Below, one piece after another: positions 35,452-45,684 of a stretch of 64,000 nucleotides of DNA (positions are counted from its first letter, which is position 1; each line of letters begins with the position of its first letter). The position numbers and the translations under genes are program-made. Below the pieces are notes generated by a model. That model made no database searches, was not told the origin of the DNA, and worked only from the letters and a program-made list of their open reading frames with translations. This DNA is from Lithospermum erythrorhizon (Eukaryota; Streptophyta; Magnoliopsida; Boraginales; Boraginaceae), in the NCBI GenBank assembly GCA_019722365.1, contig JADFUC010000554.1, positions 1 through 64,000 of the forward strand. Reading direction: 5' to 3'.

Positions 35452-36009
35452 AACTCAGTGCTTGAAAGTCAACCAAAGTCAAACATTTCAAAACTCATGA
35501 AATATCCCAAAGATTGAAGCTTTCTTACCTTGTTTTAAGTAGAGGAGGATGAGGGAAGATGAAAATCAACTTTATTGTCTTGACCCTGAGGTGGAAGAAA
35601 TGGAAGAAAAATTTCAAGGGAAGAGCGCCCGATCGGCCATATGGAGGGGGAAAGAGGGGAGATGAGTTTTTGTGGATGAGGATGGTGTTGAGTGGGGGTT
35701 AGGTAAGGATTTAGGATAGCGTAAGGCCCGTTTCGTTTGCGGTTTATTCTCCAACTTTCAGGTACTTGATCTCAGTAGGCGATTCCAGATGTAAAATTTT
35801 CCATGGCCTTAAACTACTACTAATATAATAGTCTCGGTACATGAGAAATTATATGCACTATCTCGGGTTCCACCACAAACGAAATATACCACCAAATCCG
35901 ATTTGTTGAATTCTGCTCTCAGCATCGAAATTTTAATTTACTTTTTAAAATACTTCACCGAGAAACATATACTATCAACATAATATTATTGGTAAGGCAG
36001 GTTATTTCA
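35452..36009 (-). mobile_element. Gypsy solo LTR C, second part
   Basis: The LTR interrupted at 25220 continues here, with the CTTTCTTACCTTG box at 35520-35532 (AGGTAAGAAAG on the minus strand). It ends GGTTATTTCA at 36009, followed by the TSD copy TTAAA (36010-36014). No purine tract follows, confirming a solo LTR. Confidence 0.85.
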
Positions 36010-37381
36010 TTAAATATATAAGTAGAATGTTATATTACTAGTTGTATATTATAAGTAGTAATTATAATTTTGAATATTTTATTTAGCGTTGATAGGTAGG
36101 AAGGTCGGTGTTGTGATTGCGCGGAGCTTTTATATAGTACTTAGGGTGAGTGTCTGTCTACTTGGTGTTTGATTAACTATTTGATTATGGATATGTGTAT
36201 GTGTATATATGTGATCTTGTGTGTTGAATTATATGTTCAGCCTGCGTTGTGGGTTGAGTTCTTGGAGTTGTATCTGTGTTCGTGAGTTGTATAGGTGTTT
36301 GAGGATTTTTGATCGTATTAGGAAGAGTTGTATATGAGTTGATGGTGTTTGTTGAGTTGTATTGTCTAGGTATATTGCTTCGTGCCGTTACGATTGATGA
36401 TTTGCCATTACCTCATTCTGATTCGGTGATGACATGTCGGCGGGCATAAGTTTCTCCTGCCGGGAGTTGAGGTTGATTATATGCGCATTAGTTGTAGAAA
36501 TCCGGACTTATATTGAGTTGTAGGGTTGTTGAGTTGTGAGTTGTTGAGTTGATAGAGTTGTTGAGTTGTAGTATTGTTGAGTTGATACTATTGTTGAGTT
36601 GATTGTGTTGCTGAGTTGGTTAGTTGTTGAGTTGTGATGTCGTCGTTGTCATTTGATAGAGTAAGGTCGATTGATTGTTGCGTGTTATTGCGTTTTCTTG
36701 GGAAATATCGTATGTCATTGTTGATTGCCATCATCTTGGAATGTTACGCTATTAACGAATTTATAAACATCTGAAAATGATAGTAAATTGCTAATGACTT
36801 CGTATTAAGATCTTAAGTTGAATAATATTATGTTAACATACATGGGTATCTGATATGTCGTCTACTTTGGTACACTATTGCGTGATAGGAGGGAGTTAAT
36901 TTCATTCTTGAGATATATATTCACTAATGTAGCGGCTTACATATTCACTATGGCAATTTCTAAATTTGCTAAGGTTGACGGTGGTATTGTTAAGATCTCA
37001 AAGGATTGTTCGAGTGTTTTGCTTTAGAGCTTAGGTGAGCGGTGGGTGGCGATTGATCTCGCGATCTCTTTATTTTCTTTGGATTGTAGTTATTTATGCA
37101 TATAGTTGTTATTTTGGGATATTTGTTATTGTCGGTTGATATATTGGTACTGCGGAGTTATGTTGTATATTAGTTCTTTGTTATGTGGTTAGAGAATACC
37201 ACGATGGATTCTTTTTTCTTAAAAAGTGTTTTTATCCGTTGTATCTTGTTTTATTGAGTTGTTGAGAGCGGGTGTCTTTTTAAATTAAGTAAATCCGTCG
37301 ATTGGTGACTCGTGTGTCGAGATTTGGGGCGATTAACCTCGGGCGTGCGACTGGGGGCGGAGTCGTTGTCGTCCATTTACA
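36010..37381 (+). mobile_element. Gypsy LTR F, second part
   Basis: The outer plus-strand LTR resumes here. Landmarks match elements B and G in order: GACATGTCGGCGGGCATAAG near 36432, ATATGCGCATTAG near 36480, GAATACCACGATGGAT near 37195, ATTGGTGACTCGTG near 37300 and GGGGGCGGAGTCG near 37353. A run of GAGTTG-type words (about 36530-36640, TTGAGTTG every 10-25 bp) is a local simple expansion. The end near CATTTACA (37381) is approximate. Confidence 0.75.
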
Positions 37382-37972
37382 TCTCTAATTTAGGTTCCAT
37401 TTCCCCGACCAATGCGATGTTTGAAAAAGTAGCTAACATAGGAGGCATAATTCTACTGACCACCACTTCAACCATTATTCCTTTGCCTCCTTCCACCTCC
37501 AAAATCAAGATTCCATCTCAAATCTCCAAAGTCAAAATTCTAACCAAAATCTTCAAAATTAAAATTCCAACCCAATTCTCAAAAAGTCAATATTTTAATC
37601 CAAATTTCATGACTTAGCAGTAATCTTTATTTTCTACACAAAAACACATTCTTTGAGGTGCACCTTCACCCCAACATCACCACCAACATCTTCAATTCTT
37701 TTGATCAAATCGAAATTGCAGAAAAAGAAGTCAACTTGGAGGAGGAGAAAAGGTGTTAGGTTTACTTGACTTTTTAATTCTTCTTCTATTTAGTTATAAG
37801 CTTGTGAAGATATAGTCGTCATGTGATTCACAATTGCCTTAAAGTCATCTTTGAATTACACACAAGAAGGAAAATGGCATGGGAATAGTTGATCTTGAAA
37901 TTTGAAATTAAAAATAGGTATTGAAGAGAGGGTGTTGGTAATTGGGAGGGAGGGTGGGTGGTTGAAATAACC
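37382..37972. other. Unassigned DNA between two LTRs
   Basis: No gene is recognised. A frame at 37312-37617 starts inside LTR F and has a low-complexity tail from a short imperfect repeat of (T/C)CCAAAATCAAGATTCC-type words (37497-37600), so I do not call it a gene. The stretch ends in GGGAGGGAGGGTGGGTGG just before the next LTR. This purine run could be mistaken for a polypurine tract, but no interior belonging to that LTR is seen. Confidence 0.45.
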
Positions 37973-40330
37973 CGTTCGTATAAGTATTATTTTAATAATT
38001 ATTCTAGTTGCTCGTTTGAGTGTAGTGTGGTAAGAATTAAATTTGTAGTCTTATTGAAGTAAAATTCGAGGGTTGGAATAAAATTCATGCTCGAGTTGTG
38101 TTGTTAAACCGAGATGAGTTTAAAACCATGCAGGCGAGGACTTAATAACATCTTAAATATCTCCCAACCCCACCCCAATCCACTATTCATCTTCATCATC
38201 AAACCCACGACCCCACTTTCTCCTTGTTTGGGCCGAGATCCCCCATAGAAAGAAAAAAAAATTCTCCTCTATTTTCTTCCCTCTTCCTTTGTTGCTTAAT
38301 AATACATAAGTTGGTTGACTAGCTTCCTAAAGTATCTACACTTTTAAGGTGAGAAAGTTTGTAACTTTTATATTTTATTAAGTTATGTAAGTTTGACTCT
38401 TAAGTTGACTTTGAGTTTGAGACTTTAAAATGGTATATAGGTCCTAGCTTTTGATTATGTGGTTAGAAGTTATAATAATCAATTTTTTAGGATTGAAATG
38501 TGTGTTGAATATTTGTTAGTTTACTTTTAGGTTGACTATTTCCAAACCTTTAAATTGTAAGAAACCATATTGTGTGAACCTTAATATAGTTGTTTTGGAG
38601 TAGAAGTTGTGATTTTTATGTTGTTGGGAGAGATTATGTTGAAATGGGTTGGGTAAAGTGAGTAGTATTTGGGTTTTTGGAATAAAGATTGTTGAAAATG
38701 GGTAAATTAGTTTGGGGTGGTTGAAATTTTGTTGTTTTATTAGTTGTTTAAGCACGCTTCGTAATCTTTCCACCTAAAGTTGACATATTGGTAACGAAAA
38801 TCGTAGAAAGGGTTAGAAAGTTGAACTAAAATGTGTTAAGGTTGACTTGAAACTTTAAGTTGAGTAGTTGTTAACCTAAGCCTCTAAAATGGAGTTAATA
38901 TGGTAATAAGTAGTAATCGTAATTCTGGGATGTTTTTGGTTAGGCGTGGAGCATGGGAAGGCACTTGGATTAATTAGGCGAAGTGACTTGTATTCTTCAG
39001 CCAAGGTGGTATTTATCTCGGTGTAGATTGTTTGCTTAACCCCGTGAATGTGTTGAGATTTGAGGTGATAATTGTGATCATGTTTATCTATATATTTTTG
39101 TGTTGATTGTTTTGAGTATGATTAGTTGGTTGAGTATTAGTTGGGTTATTATTGGTGTTTTGTGGGATTTATAGGCGTTTTGAGATGAGGTTGAGTTGAG
39201 TTAGGATGAGTTGTTTTCCGGGGTTGTTTTGGTCATTTTGGGTTTTAGGGTGTTTTTGTTGGTTGGAGTGGCATAGAATGAGTTGTTTAGAGGTTGTTGA
39301 TGTATGTTGAGTTGTACTATCCGGTATTGCCTTGTACTTCGGTATGAGTGTGTTGTATTTGCCTCGTACCTGGAATTCTGAGTGTGTTGTTAGCTTGTAA
39401 TAGAAGGACATAAGTTTCTCACACATGTTGAGGTTGATTATATGCGCATTAATTGTGAAATCTTGGTTTATCTTTGAGTTGATTGAGTTGTTGAGTTGTG
39501 GGTTGATTGAGTTGCAGAGTTGTGGAGTTGGATGGTCTAGTTGTTTAGTCGTGATGTTTTACATTGTTGGTTGATAGCGTAGAGTTATGGACTAAATTGG
39601 GTATTATTGTCGTTGTTTTCTTGAAATGCATGATTATCATTGTTGGATGTTATGTATTAGAATGTGCATGTGTTTAGTTGATGGGCCTATAAGTTTGCCA
39701 GTCATAATAATGTCGGTTTTGATACACTTTTATGATGCGAAGCATGATAATGATCTCGCTTGATGATATTTTCTTTTTATTAGCCTAAGAAATTTGAATA
39801 GTATGGTGCCATATCTATTAAATTATACAAATTTTAAATATCTTTATATTACGCTATGTGTGGGCGTGAATAAATTTCCACTCTTGAGATATGTATTCGC
39901 GACTTTTGACTTTGGTAACATTTCATTTGTGTCGGGTTGACGGGTAGTCTTCACCATTTTTGGGAGCGTTAGGTATTGTTCGTGCCTTAGGGCCTAGGTG
40001 AAGCGACGTTGACGTGGTCCCTCATGATCTTGTTATTTTTTATTGTAGTCAGGATTTCTATGTTGTTATTTTAAATTTTAAATTGTAATGTTGTTGATAT
40101 TATTTTGTACATAGGCGATTGTTGTATTTTGGTTGATTTGTATGGTTAGAAATACCACGATTGATCATTTTTCTTACATTCTTTTCAGGATGTATGCTTG
40201 TTTTATTGGTTTATTTAAGGGCAGGTGGGTCTTTTAAATTTAGTCGTCATCGAATTGAAGGTGACTACAGCGTCGAGATTTGGGCGATTCTAACCTCAGA
40301 TAGGCCGACTGAGGCGAATTAAATTCTGAT
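37973..40330 (+). mobile_element. Solo LTR G, same family as element B
   Basis: Starts TGAAATAACCCGTTCG at 37973, almost identical to 17168, and ends near GGCGAATTAAATTC (about 40326), like 19527. It shows AAGGTGAGAAAG at 38346-38357, TATCCGGTA(A)TTG near 39317 and ATATGCGCATTAA near 39440. No primer-binding site follows and no TSD was obvious. Its length, about 2.36 kb, equals the element B LTR. Confidence 0.75.
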
Positions 40331-40750
40331 GGGGAGTATTTATTTCAATTTGTTAATTTATTTTTTAAAAGGACCTAAAAGAACATATCGTTGATTCCTA
40401 GTTTACCCTCACATTAAAAAATAAAACAACTTTAATACCAAACATGACTTTAGGGGCAATTTGAAAGAAGAATAGTTTAGGAAGTAGAGTTTGAAAAGGA
40501 TAATAGTTTCGGAAGCAAACTTAAAAGATGCTGATAATTTTAGAGAATGAAAATGAAAAAAGCCAAATTTAAATACAAAAGCTTTAAGCTTATATTGTTT
40601 TGGATTATTTTTATAAATTAAATTAATTGATTATGTTAAATGAATCTAGTCACATTTAAACGCACAGTCATTCTACATAATCCAAAACAAACTAAATTAA
40701 AATACGTTGACTTTTCTTAAATAAAACGCTCCAAAATAAATTAAAATTAA
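40331..40750. other. AT-rich DNA without recognisable content
   Basis: This stretch is AT-rich with runs such as ATTAAAAAATAAAAC. I see no gene and no paired termini. It ends near an AAGGGAGTAGTA word that could be a MITE terminus, but no partner was found. Confidence 0.45.
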
Positions 40751-40810
40751 GGGAGTAGTATTAAGAGAAATGGGGTCCGTGTGAAATGAAGAGAAATGGG
40801 GGAGTTAGGT

Positions 40811-40846
40811 GAGCCGTATGAGATAGGAAACTCTCAAGTACGGTTC
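40811..40846 (+). other. Group II intron domain V signature
   Basis: GAGCCGTATGAGATAGGAAA then CTCTCAAGTACGGTTC forms the two-part hairpin of group II intron domain V. The lower stem GAGCCGTA pairs with TACGGTTC (one G-T), there is a two-base bulge AG, and the upper stem TGAGA pairs with TCTCA around a GGAAA-type loop. Plant plastid and mitochondrial introns carry this element, so a nuclear copy suggests transferred organellar DNA. The flanks (about 40755-40866) are the likely extent. I could not name the intron. Confidence 0.7.
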
Positions 40847-40867
40847 TAAGGGAAGGAATTGGGGGGT

Positions 40868-41834
40868 ACAGTTTGGTCGGAAATATGTCGAAACTTCAAC
40901 TACCGCCTAGAGTAAAAAACTTCATGTGGAAATGACTTCAGTTTGGAAAGATAAAGCTACGGAGTAACAGGGTGAAGATTGAGGACACATGGAGCACCTG
41001 TTTTTGCAGTGTCCTGTTTCAGCAAGGATGTGGTACTTCTCACCATGGCAACTACGTACGGGAAGTCGGGGGGGAGATTTAACTCGGTAAGGGACTGGTT
41101 GCTATTCCTTGTTAAATACTTGCATAACAGAGAAGAACCAGGGGTGTTGGAACAGATTATTTGCGTGATGTGGTTTTGGTGGAAAAAAAGGTGCAAGATT
41201 GTGTTTGGGGAAAAAGAGCACAGCTTGGAGCAAGCTGTTAATTCGGGAATACAGTTAGGTAAGGAGTATATGGACATTAATGGGAAGACTACAAGAGAGC
41301 CACGACACACAGTGGAAGGGGCGCCAATTTGTCACTCAGCATTTTGGCAAAAACCGAGAGAGGGACGACTCAAAATCAATTGTGACGCTTCATTTGTGAA
41401 GGAACAGGGCAGAAGGGCGATCAGAGCCTTAGTTCGAAATGAGAATGGGGAGTTCGTGGGTGCTTACTTCAAAACACTACCATCTGTTTTGCAGGTTACT
41501 TCGATGTCGAGAGCGACTCACAAATTCTTGTGAAGGCTATTGTGGGAGAGTACAAGGTCTCGTTGGAGATCGATGTTGTGGTGGAAGACATTCGAACTCA
41601 AGAAAGATTATTGGATATAAAATTCCAATATATTAGGAGAGGAGTAAACAATGTGGCACATCCTGATATTTCATTGGAATTTGTGGTTCGGGGAATAAAG
41701 CAACATGGCTTCATTTTCCACCTCATTGGCTACTATCAACATTACTACAAGACTATATTAGTTAGGTTGTTAAGTTACACGAACTTTTTATATTATCATT
41801 TTTAATAATATTATATTGTTCGAGAAAAAAAAAA
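40868..41834 (+). pseudogene. LINE 3' part: zf-RVT and RNase H relic
   Basis: This is the end of a plant non-LTR retrotransposon ORF. LPPRVKNFMWK near 40905 and MEHLFLQCPVSARMWYFSPW at 40991-41050 form the zinc-binding region that follows the RT. A WFWWKKRCKIVFGE block follows (about 41172). RNase H begins LKINCDASFVKEQGR (41370-41414) and, after a frame change near 41500, continues with YFDVESDSQILVKA and FQYIRRGVNNVAH. The first and third acidic residues are visible; the LEAEA segment with the glutamate is missing. It ends with a run of ten A at 41825-41834, the expected poly(A) tail. Confidence 0.8.
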
Positions 41835-41871
41835 GGTAGTATTTTGTTACAAATGACCTCATATTAAGTTC

Positions 41872-43135
41872 TTTTTTTTAGTTTAAACACTTAAATGCAG
41901 GCTTTCGTGTTAATTAAAATAAAAATTGTCAATACGTTGTATTTGGGGAAAAACTCCAATACGTGAAATAAAACGCTTAAATCGTATCCCAGAGTAAAGG
42001 CGAGAATTTAAGCTCGCCACAAACATAAGCCAAAAAACTAGAATATATAATCCAAATAAAACCAAAACAAAAACAAATACAAGGACAAAATAGATAACAC
42101 CACTTGGCGGGTTACCTTCAAATCTTACTGCCAAAAGAAAAAAGTACACATACACCCAATTCGGCAGATGTAGGGGATACCTTCAATTTCAGTTTGAATC
42201 AACGCTCGAATCCGGTCAGGTGTGTCTCCAGTCCTCCAAACGTAATGTGCACACTCCTTGAGAGAGTGTTTTGCAATTGCGTCCGCCACCATATTTTGCT
42301 CACGCCAGATATGTGTCAACTTCGATCTTGAAACCTGTATAAAATGATTAATAGTGTTGATAACATTGTTCCAACGCCAATGAGTCCGTTGGTCCTTGAT
42401 CATCTTGACTAGCACCATTGAGTCCGTCTCCACCTGCAAATCAGAAAAACCATGAGAAATAGACCAACGGAGGAGCACGAGAAAAGTAGCCATAATCTCT
42501 GCTTCCAAAAGAAGAATCGGCCAGCCAGTATAGAATCCCCATGGCAAAAACCATCGCCCATCTTGTTCGCGAATGATACCTCGAACCGGCTTCGCCATTT
42601 TTGAAGACCCGTCAATGTTGACTTCTAAATCCTTTGTCGGTTTAAATAAGCCACCACCAAAGGAGGCTTCGGACGAGGTCTATACACATGGGCACCCAAA
42701 AGATGAGCCACGTTCATATCACCCTTCCAATGGTTATAATGCAGCAAATCCGTGTGAACCAAAATGTGCAGGGAATGATTAATCCGATGTAAGATCCCAT
42801 GAAAAAAGAGAATACCTGCGCTTTCGTCATGTTTAGCTTTGTTACGGGCAACCCAGAGAGACCAAAGAATGATGATAGGAACCACAGTTCTAATATGACC
42901 TTTAGCAACCAGAAAACTCCAGACCTTGAGCACGTGAGGAACACTAGTAAAGATAGTTTTTTTGATGCCAAAAAGGTGAATGAAATGATCCCAAGTCTGG
43001 ATAGCAATCTTGTTGGTGAAGAAGGCGTGTTGTATGATATACGAGGCACAACATTGACGTTTAATGGCCCAGATCACTTTTTTAGGCAGGGATCTTTGTC
43101 GATCGAGAAAATATCGTATGAGAATCCACCTTAGC
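41872..43135 (-). pseudogene. LINE 3' part on minus strand, RNase H intact
   Basis: A second LINE remnant in the opposite direction. Frame 43077-42625 holds the end of the zf-RVT region and PIIILWSLWVARNKAKHD, a hallmark of these proteins. Frame 42598-42125, which extends upstream in the same frame, holds the RNase H: NIDGSSK (about 42616-42596), LLEAEIMA, VETDSMVLVKMI and WREQNMVADAIAKHS, so all four acidic residues D-E-D-D are visible. The 3' tail would be the T8 run at 41872-41879. The RT and endonuclease are absent upstream (5' truncation, common in LINEs). Confidence 0.8.
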
Positions 43136-44640
43136 AGGCCTATTAATTTCCCCGACTCATAGTCATAGGTAATCTTGTTTGAGAATACGACAATGGACAG
43201 GCTAATAATGTAATTATTGAAATTAAGAAACGATAATGGATGCTAAAAACAAAGTTAAGCGCACTAATCCATATTTGTCGGCTATAGTAATTAGTAACTA
43301 TGAGCTTTCGGTTGAAGTTTCAGCCACCAGATTAGCATTTATCATTTATTTTCCCTAATCAGATTTCCCTAATCAGATTTCCCATCCGCATGTTTAACTG
43401 TCTTTTAGTGCACTTCAAAATAGGGTCAATATAGGATGCTCATCAAGTTAGGTAGTGTCTGAATCTGGAAATCCTCAAGTCTTATGTTTGATTCTCATAT
43501 CAACCAATGAGAGTGAATTCAACACCTTGGACTTTGTGTATCAATTGATATAACACTAGTAGAAGACAATATATCAATATAAATTATTGTTATGAGAAGG
43601 TAACACCATATTAAATTATTAATAGTCAAAATACTGAAATATATGTTAATATTAATGTAATAATATTCTTACAAATAATAAATTATTAGTTAAGTATAAA
43701 AAAATATGACATTATGAGTTATGTGATTATTGACTTTAAGTCAAGAGATACATCAATAAGATGTTTTAACACATCAAATATTATATATATAAATTATTTT
43801 AATTCAAAATAACAAATTACACTTAAAGAAGGGAAATTATAGTTATATATCAAGAAATTAAGATATGTTATATGCCGGGTGATCCTAAAACAACGAAATG
43901 TAACTGAAGGAGAAGAGCAGAAGATGCTACACCATGAGAATCTAGCTGTTTGGTTATTTGAAGTATATTCCAAAGAAGTAACCCAATAAAGAGGATGCCA
44001 TTTGCCCCTCTTGAAGCATTAAAATCTTTTTTGATAAGTCAAAGGCCACATCAAAGACTAGTATACCAATAGGTACAAAGGGGTATTGTTTTTTGGTAAT
44101 CTACAAAGAAAGGGTATATATACACATTATGTATCGAAACACATACTGTATATAAATATACTGATACTCGGTATTTGAATAAGAACATGACACTTATAAA
44201 AAAAAAAAAGAATAAGAACATGACATGTGCTTGAGGCACTTAAAACAAAGCCATCAACTTCACCATATTTTATCTCATCTGTTGTTGGACATTAAAGTAA
44301 ACGCACAAGAGGGGGGCAACTTGGCTCCATCAGTCAATAAACAATCAATTACCATACTTATTCCAAAGAGGAAAAAGAAATAATTCCCTATTGTAAATAT
44401 TATCATTACATGTTGAACTTAACAATAACCAGAGGGCCAACCAACAGAATAAAGCTTTCAAGAATCAATTAGCCACTATCTTTGGCTATCATAATCGTGC
44501 CCACTTATGATAATTAATCTTCTTATTTAAGCGTATATAAGATTTTCCATTTGTATGGAGTCCAAGTTTTATATATGTAATATAATATAATAAATTTAAA
44601 TGATTCGTTACAATACCTATGTTTCTTATTTTTAGTGAAA
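43136..44640. other. Intergenic DNA upstream of the kinase gene
   Basis: No gene is recognised. CCCTAATCAGATTT occurs twice in tandem at 43352-43379. GAATAAGAACATGACA occurs at 44176 and 44209, flanking a short A12 run, a possible tiny retro-insertion with a 16-bp duplication. The rest is AT-rich. Confidence 0.5.
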
Positions 44641-44915
44641 TACTCTTTCCATTTTCTTTTTAGTTATCATTCTAGCTAGCTTTGTTCACGTCAATTAAGA
44701 ATCAATGACATTTTACATATATATCCCTAATTAATGAGTCAAAACAATAATTTAATGAATATATTGGTATTAAAACCTTTTATTACATATATATTAAATA
44801 TGAGCTTAAAAGAAAAAACCAATCAAATGTTGTATTGGAATTCCAAAATGACAAGTATTTTAAAACAAATTATTTTTTGCTAGAGTGACAATTAAAAAAA
44901 AAATCGGAGAGAGTA
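44641..44915. mobile_element. MITE, ~275 bp, terminal inverted repeats
   Basis: The left end TACTCTTTCCATTTTCTTTT then TAGTTATCATTCTAGC is matched by the complement of the right end GCTAGAGTGACAATT...AAATCGGAGAGAGTA (44879-44915). A TA dinucleotide bounds each side. Length, TA target and CTC(T/C)(T/C)TCC terminus fit a Stowaway-like element. It has no coding capacity and lies about 770 bp upstream of the kinase gene. Confidence 0.8.
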
Positions 44916-44946
44916 ATAGATAATATTTGCATTTCAGGGATCCAAT

Positions 44947-45085
44947 ATACACACACCAAAATAGTGTTTTTTTAGTACTGAAATGACTATTTTACCCCTG
45001 AGCATTATTTTTGTAACTACTACACTTACAAATAGGGGGGCAAAATCGTCATTTCACCCCAACTTCCTACTGTTTTGGTGTGTAT
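44947..45085. mobile_element. Fold-back MITE, ~139 bp
   Basis: TATACACACACCAAAATAGT (44950-ish) pairs with ACTGTTTTGGTGTGTATA at the right end. Inside, GAAATGACTATTTTACCCC pairs with GGGGCAAAATCGTCATTTC. The arms are about 55-65 bp and the loop about 30 bp, so the RNA or single strand would form one long hairpin. No protein is encoded. Confidence 0.8.
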
Positions 45086-45150
45086 AACAGTTCAGCACTT
45101 TTGGGTCAAATTCGAAAATAAGCTTCTTATTAAGAGTGCAAACTATCCAA

Positions 45151-45242
45151 TCCTCCTTACTTTCTAGAAGAGAGATTTTTAAGTGGTATTATGACATCCT
45201 CCTTACTTTTTAGAAGAGAGATTTTTAAGTGGTATTATTACA
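45151..45242 (+). repeat. 46-bp tandem duplication
   Basis: TCCTCCTTACTTT(C/T)TAGAAG... at 45151-45196 is repeated at 45197-45242 with only three differences. It lies about 450 bp upstream of the kinase start codon, in its likely promoter region. No function is evident. Confidence 0.92.
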
Positions 45243-45684
45243 TGTTCATATATTCAAGGGTATATAAGAAAGTACGAGTGGTGCATACTTTCGTATCAGA
45301 AAAGGGGTTCAATTAAAAATAAACATATAAAAAAAGCTTCAATTATGGCACATAAATATTGGTCCTTGTTTGTATAATATATCTCTCCACCACGTAAAGA
45401 ACACGCATTTAGCTTATTGGATGGTCATACCCAGAAATTCTTGACTAAAATATTCAGAGTCATATCTAGAGAAAGTCCACTACCAAGCCATGAAGCTAGC
45501 CATCCCAAAAAGTAAACGCTTTTTGTTAATTCTGACCTTAACTTTAAATATGGTTCCAAGTCAACATCAACCATTCTTCATATTTCTGTTTCTTCCTCTA
45601 TCTAATGGCCTTAGTGGGGATGGATTAAACTAAAGCTTGAGAGAAACAAGCATTTGTGTTCTAGTGGGAAACCCACATGATTGA

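Noticed and set aside
37312..37617. Frame of 101 codons with KIKIPTQFSK-type repeats
   Set aside because: It starts inside an LTR and continues into an imperfect short repeat. There is no domain and no supporting context.
37940..37972. Purine run GGGAGGGAGGGTGGGTGG as a polypurine tract of a complete element
   Set aside because: No gag/pol or second LTR of that family lies upstream, so the following LTR is better read as solo.
42799..43134. Plus-strand frame of 111 codons
   Set aside because: It is antisense to the minus-strand LINE relic, whose protein motifs are clear.
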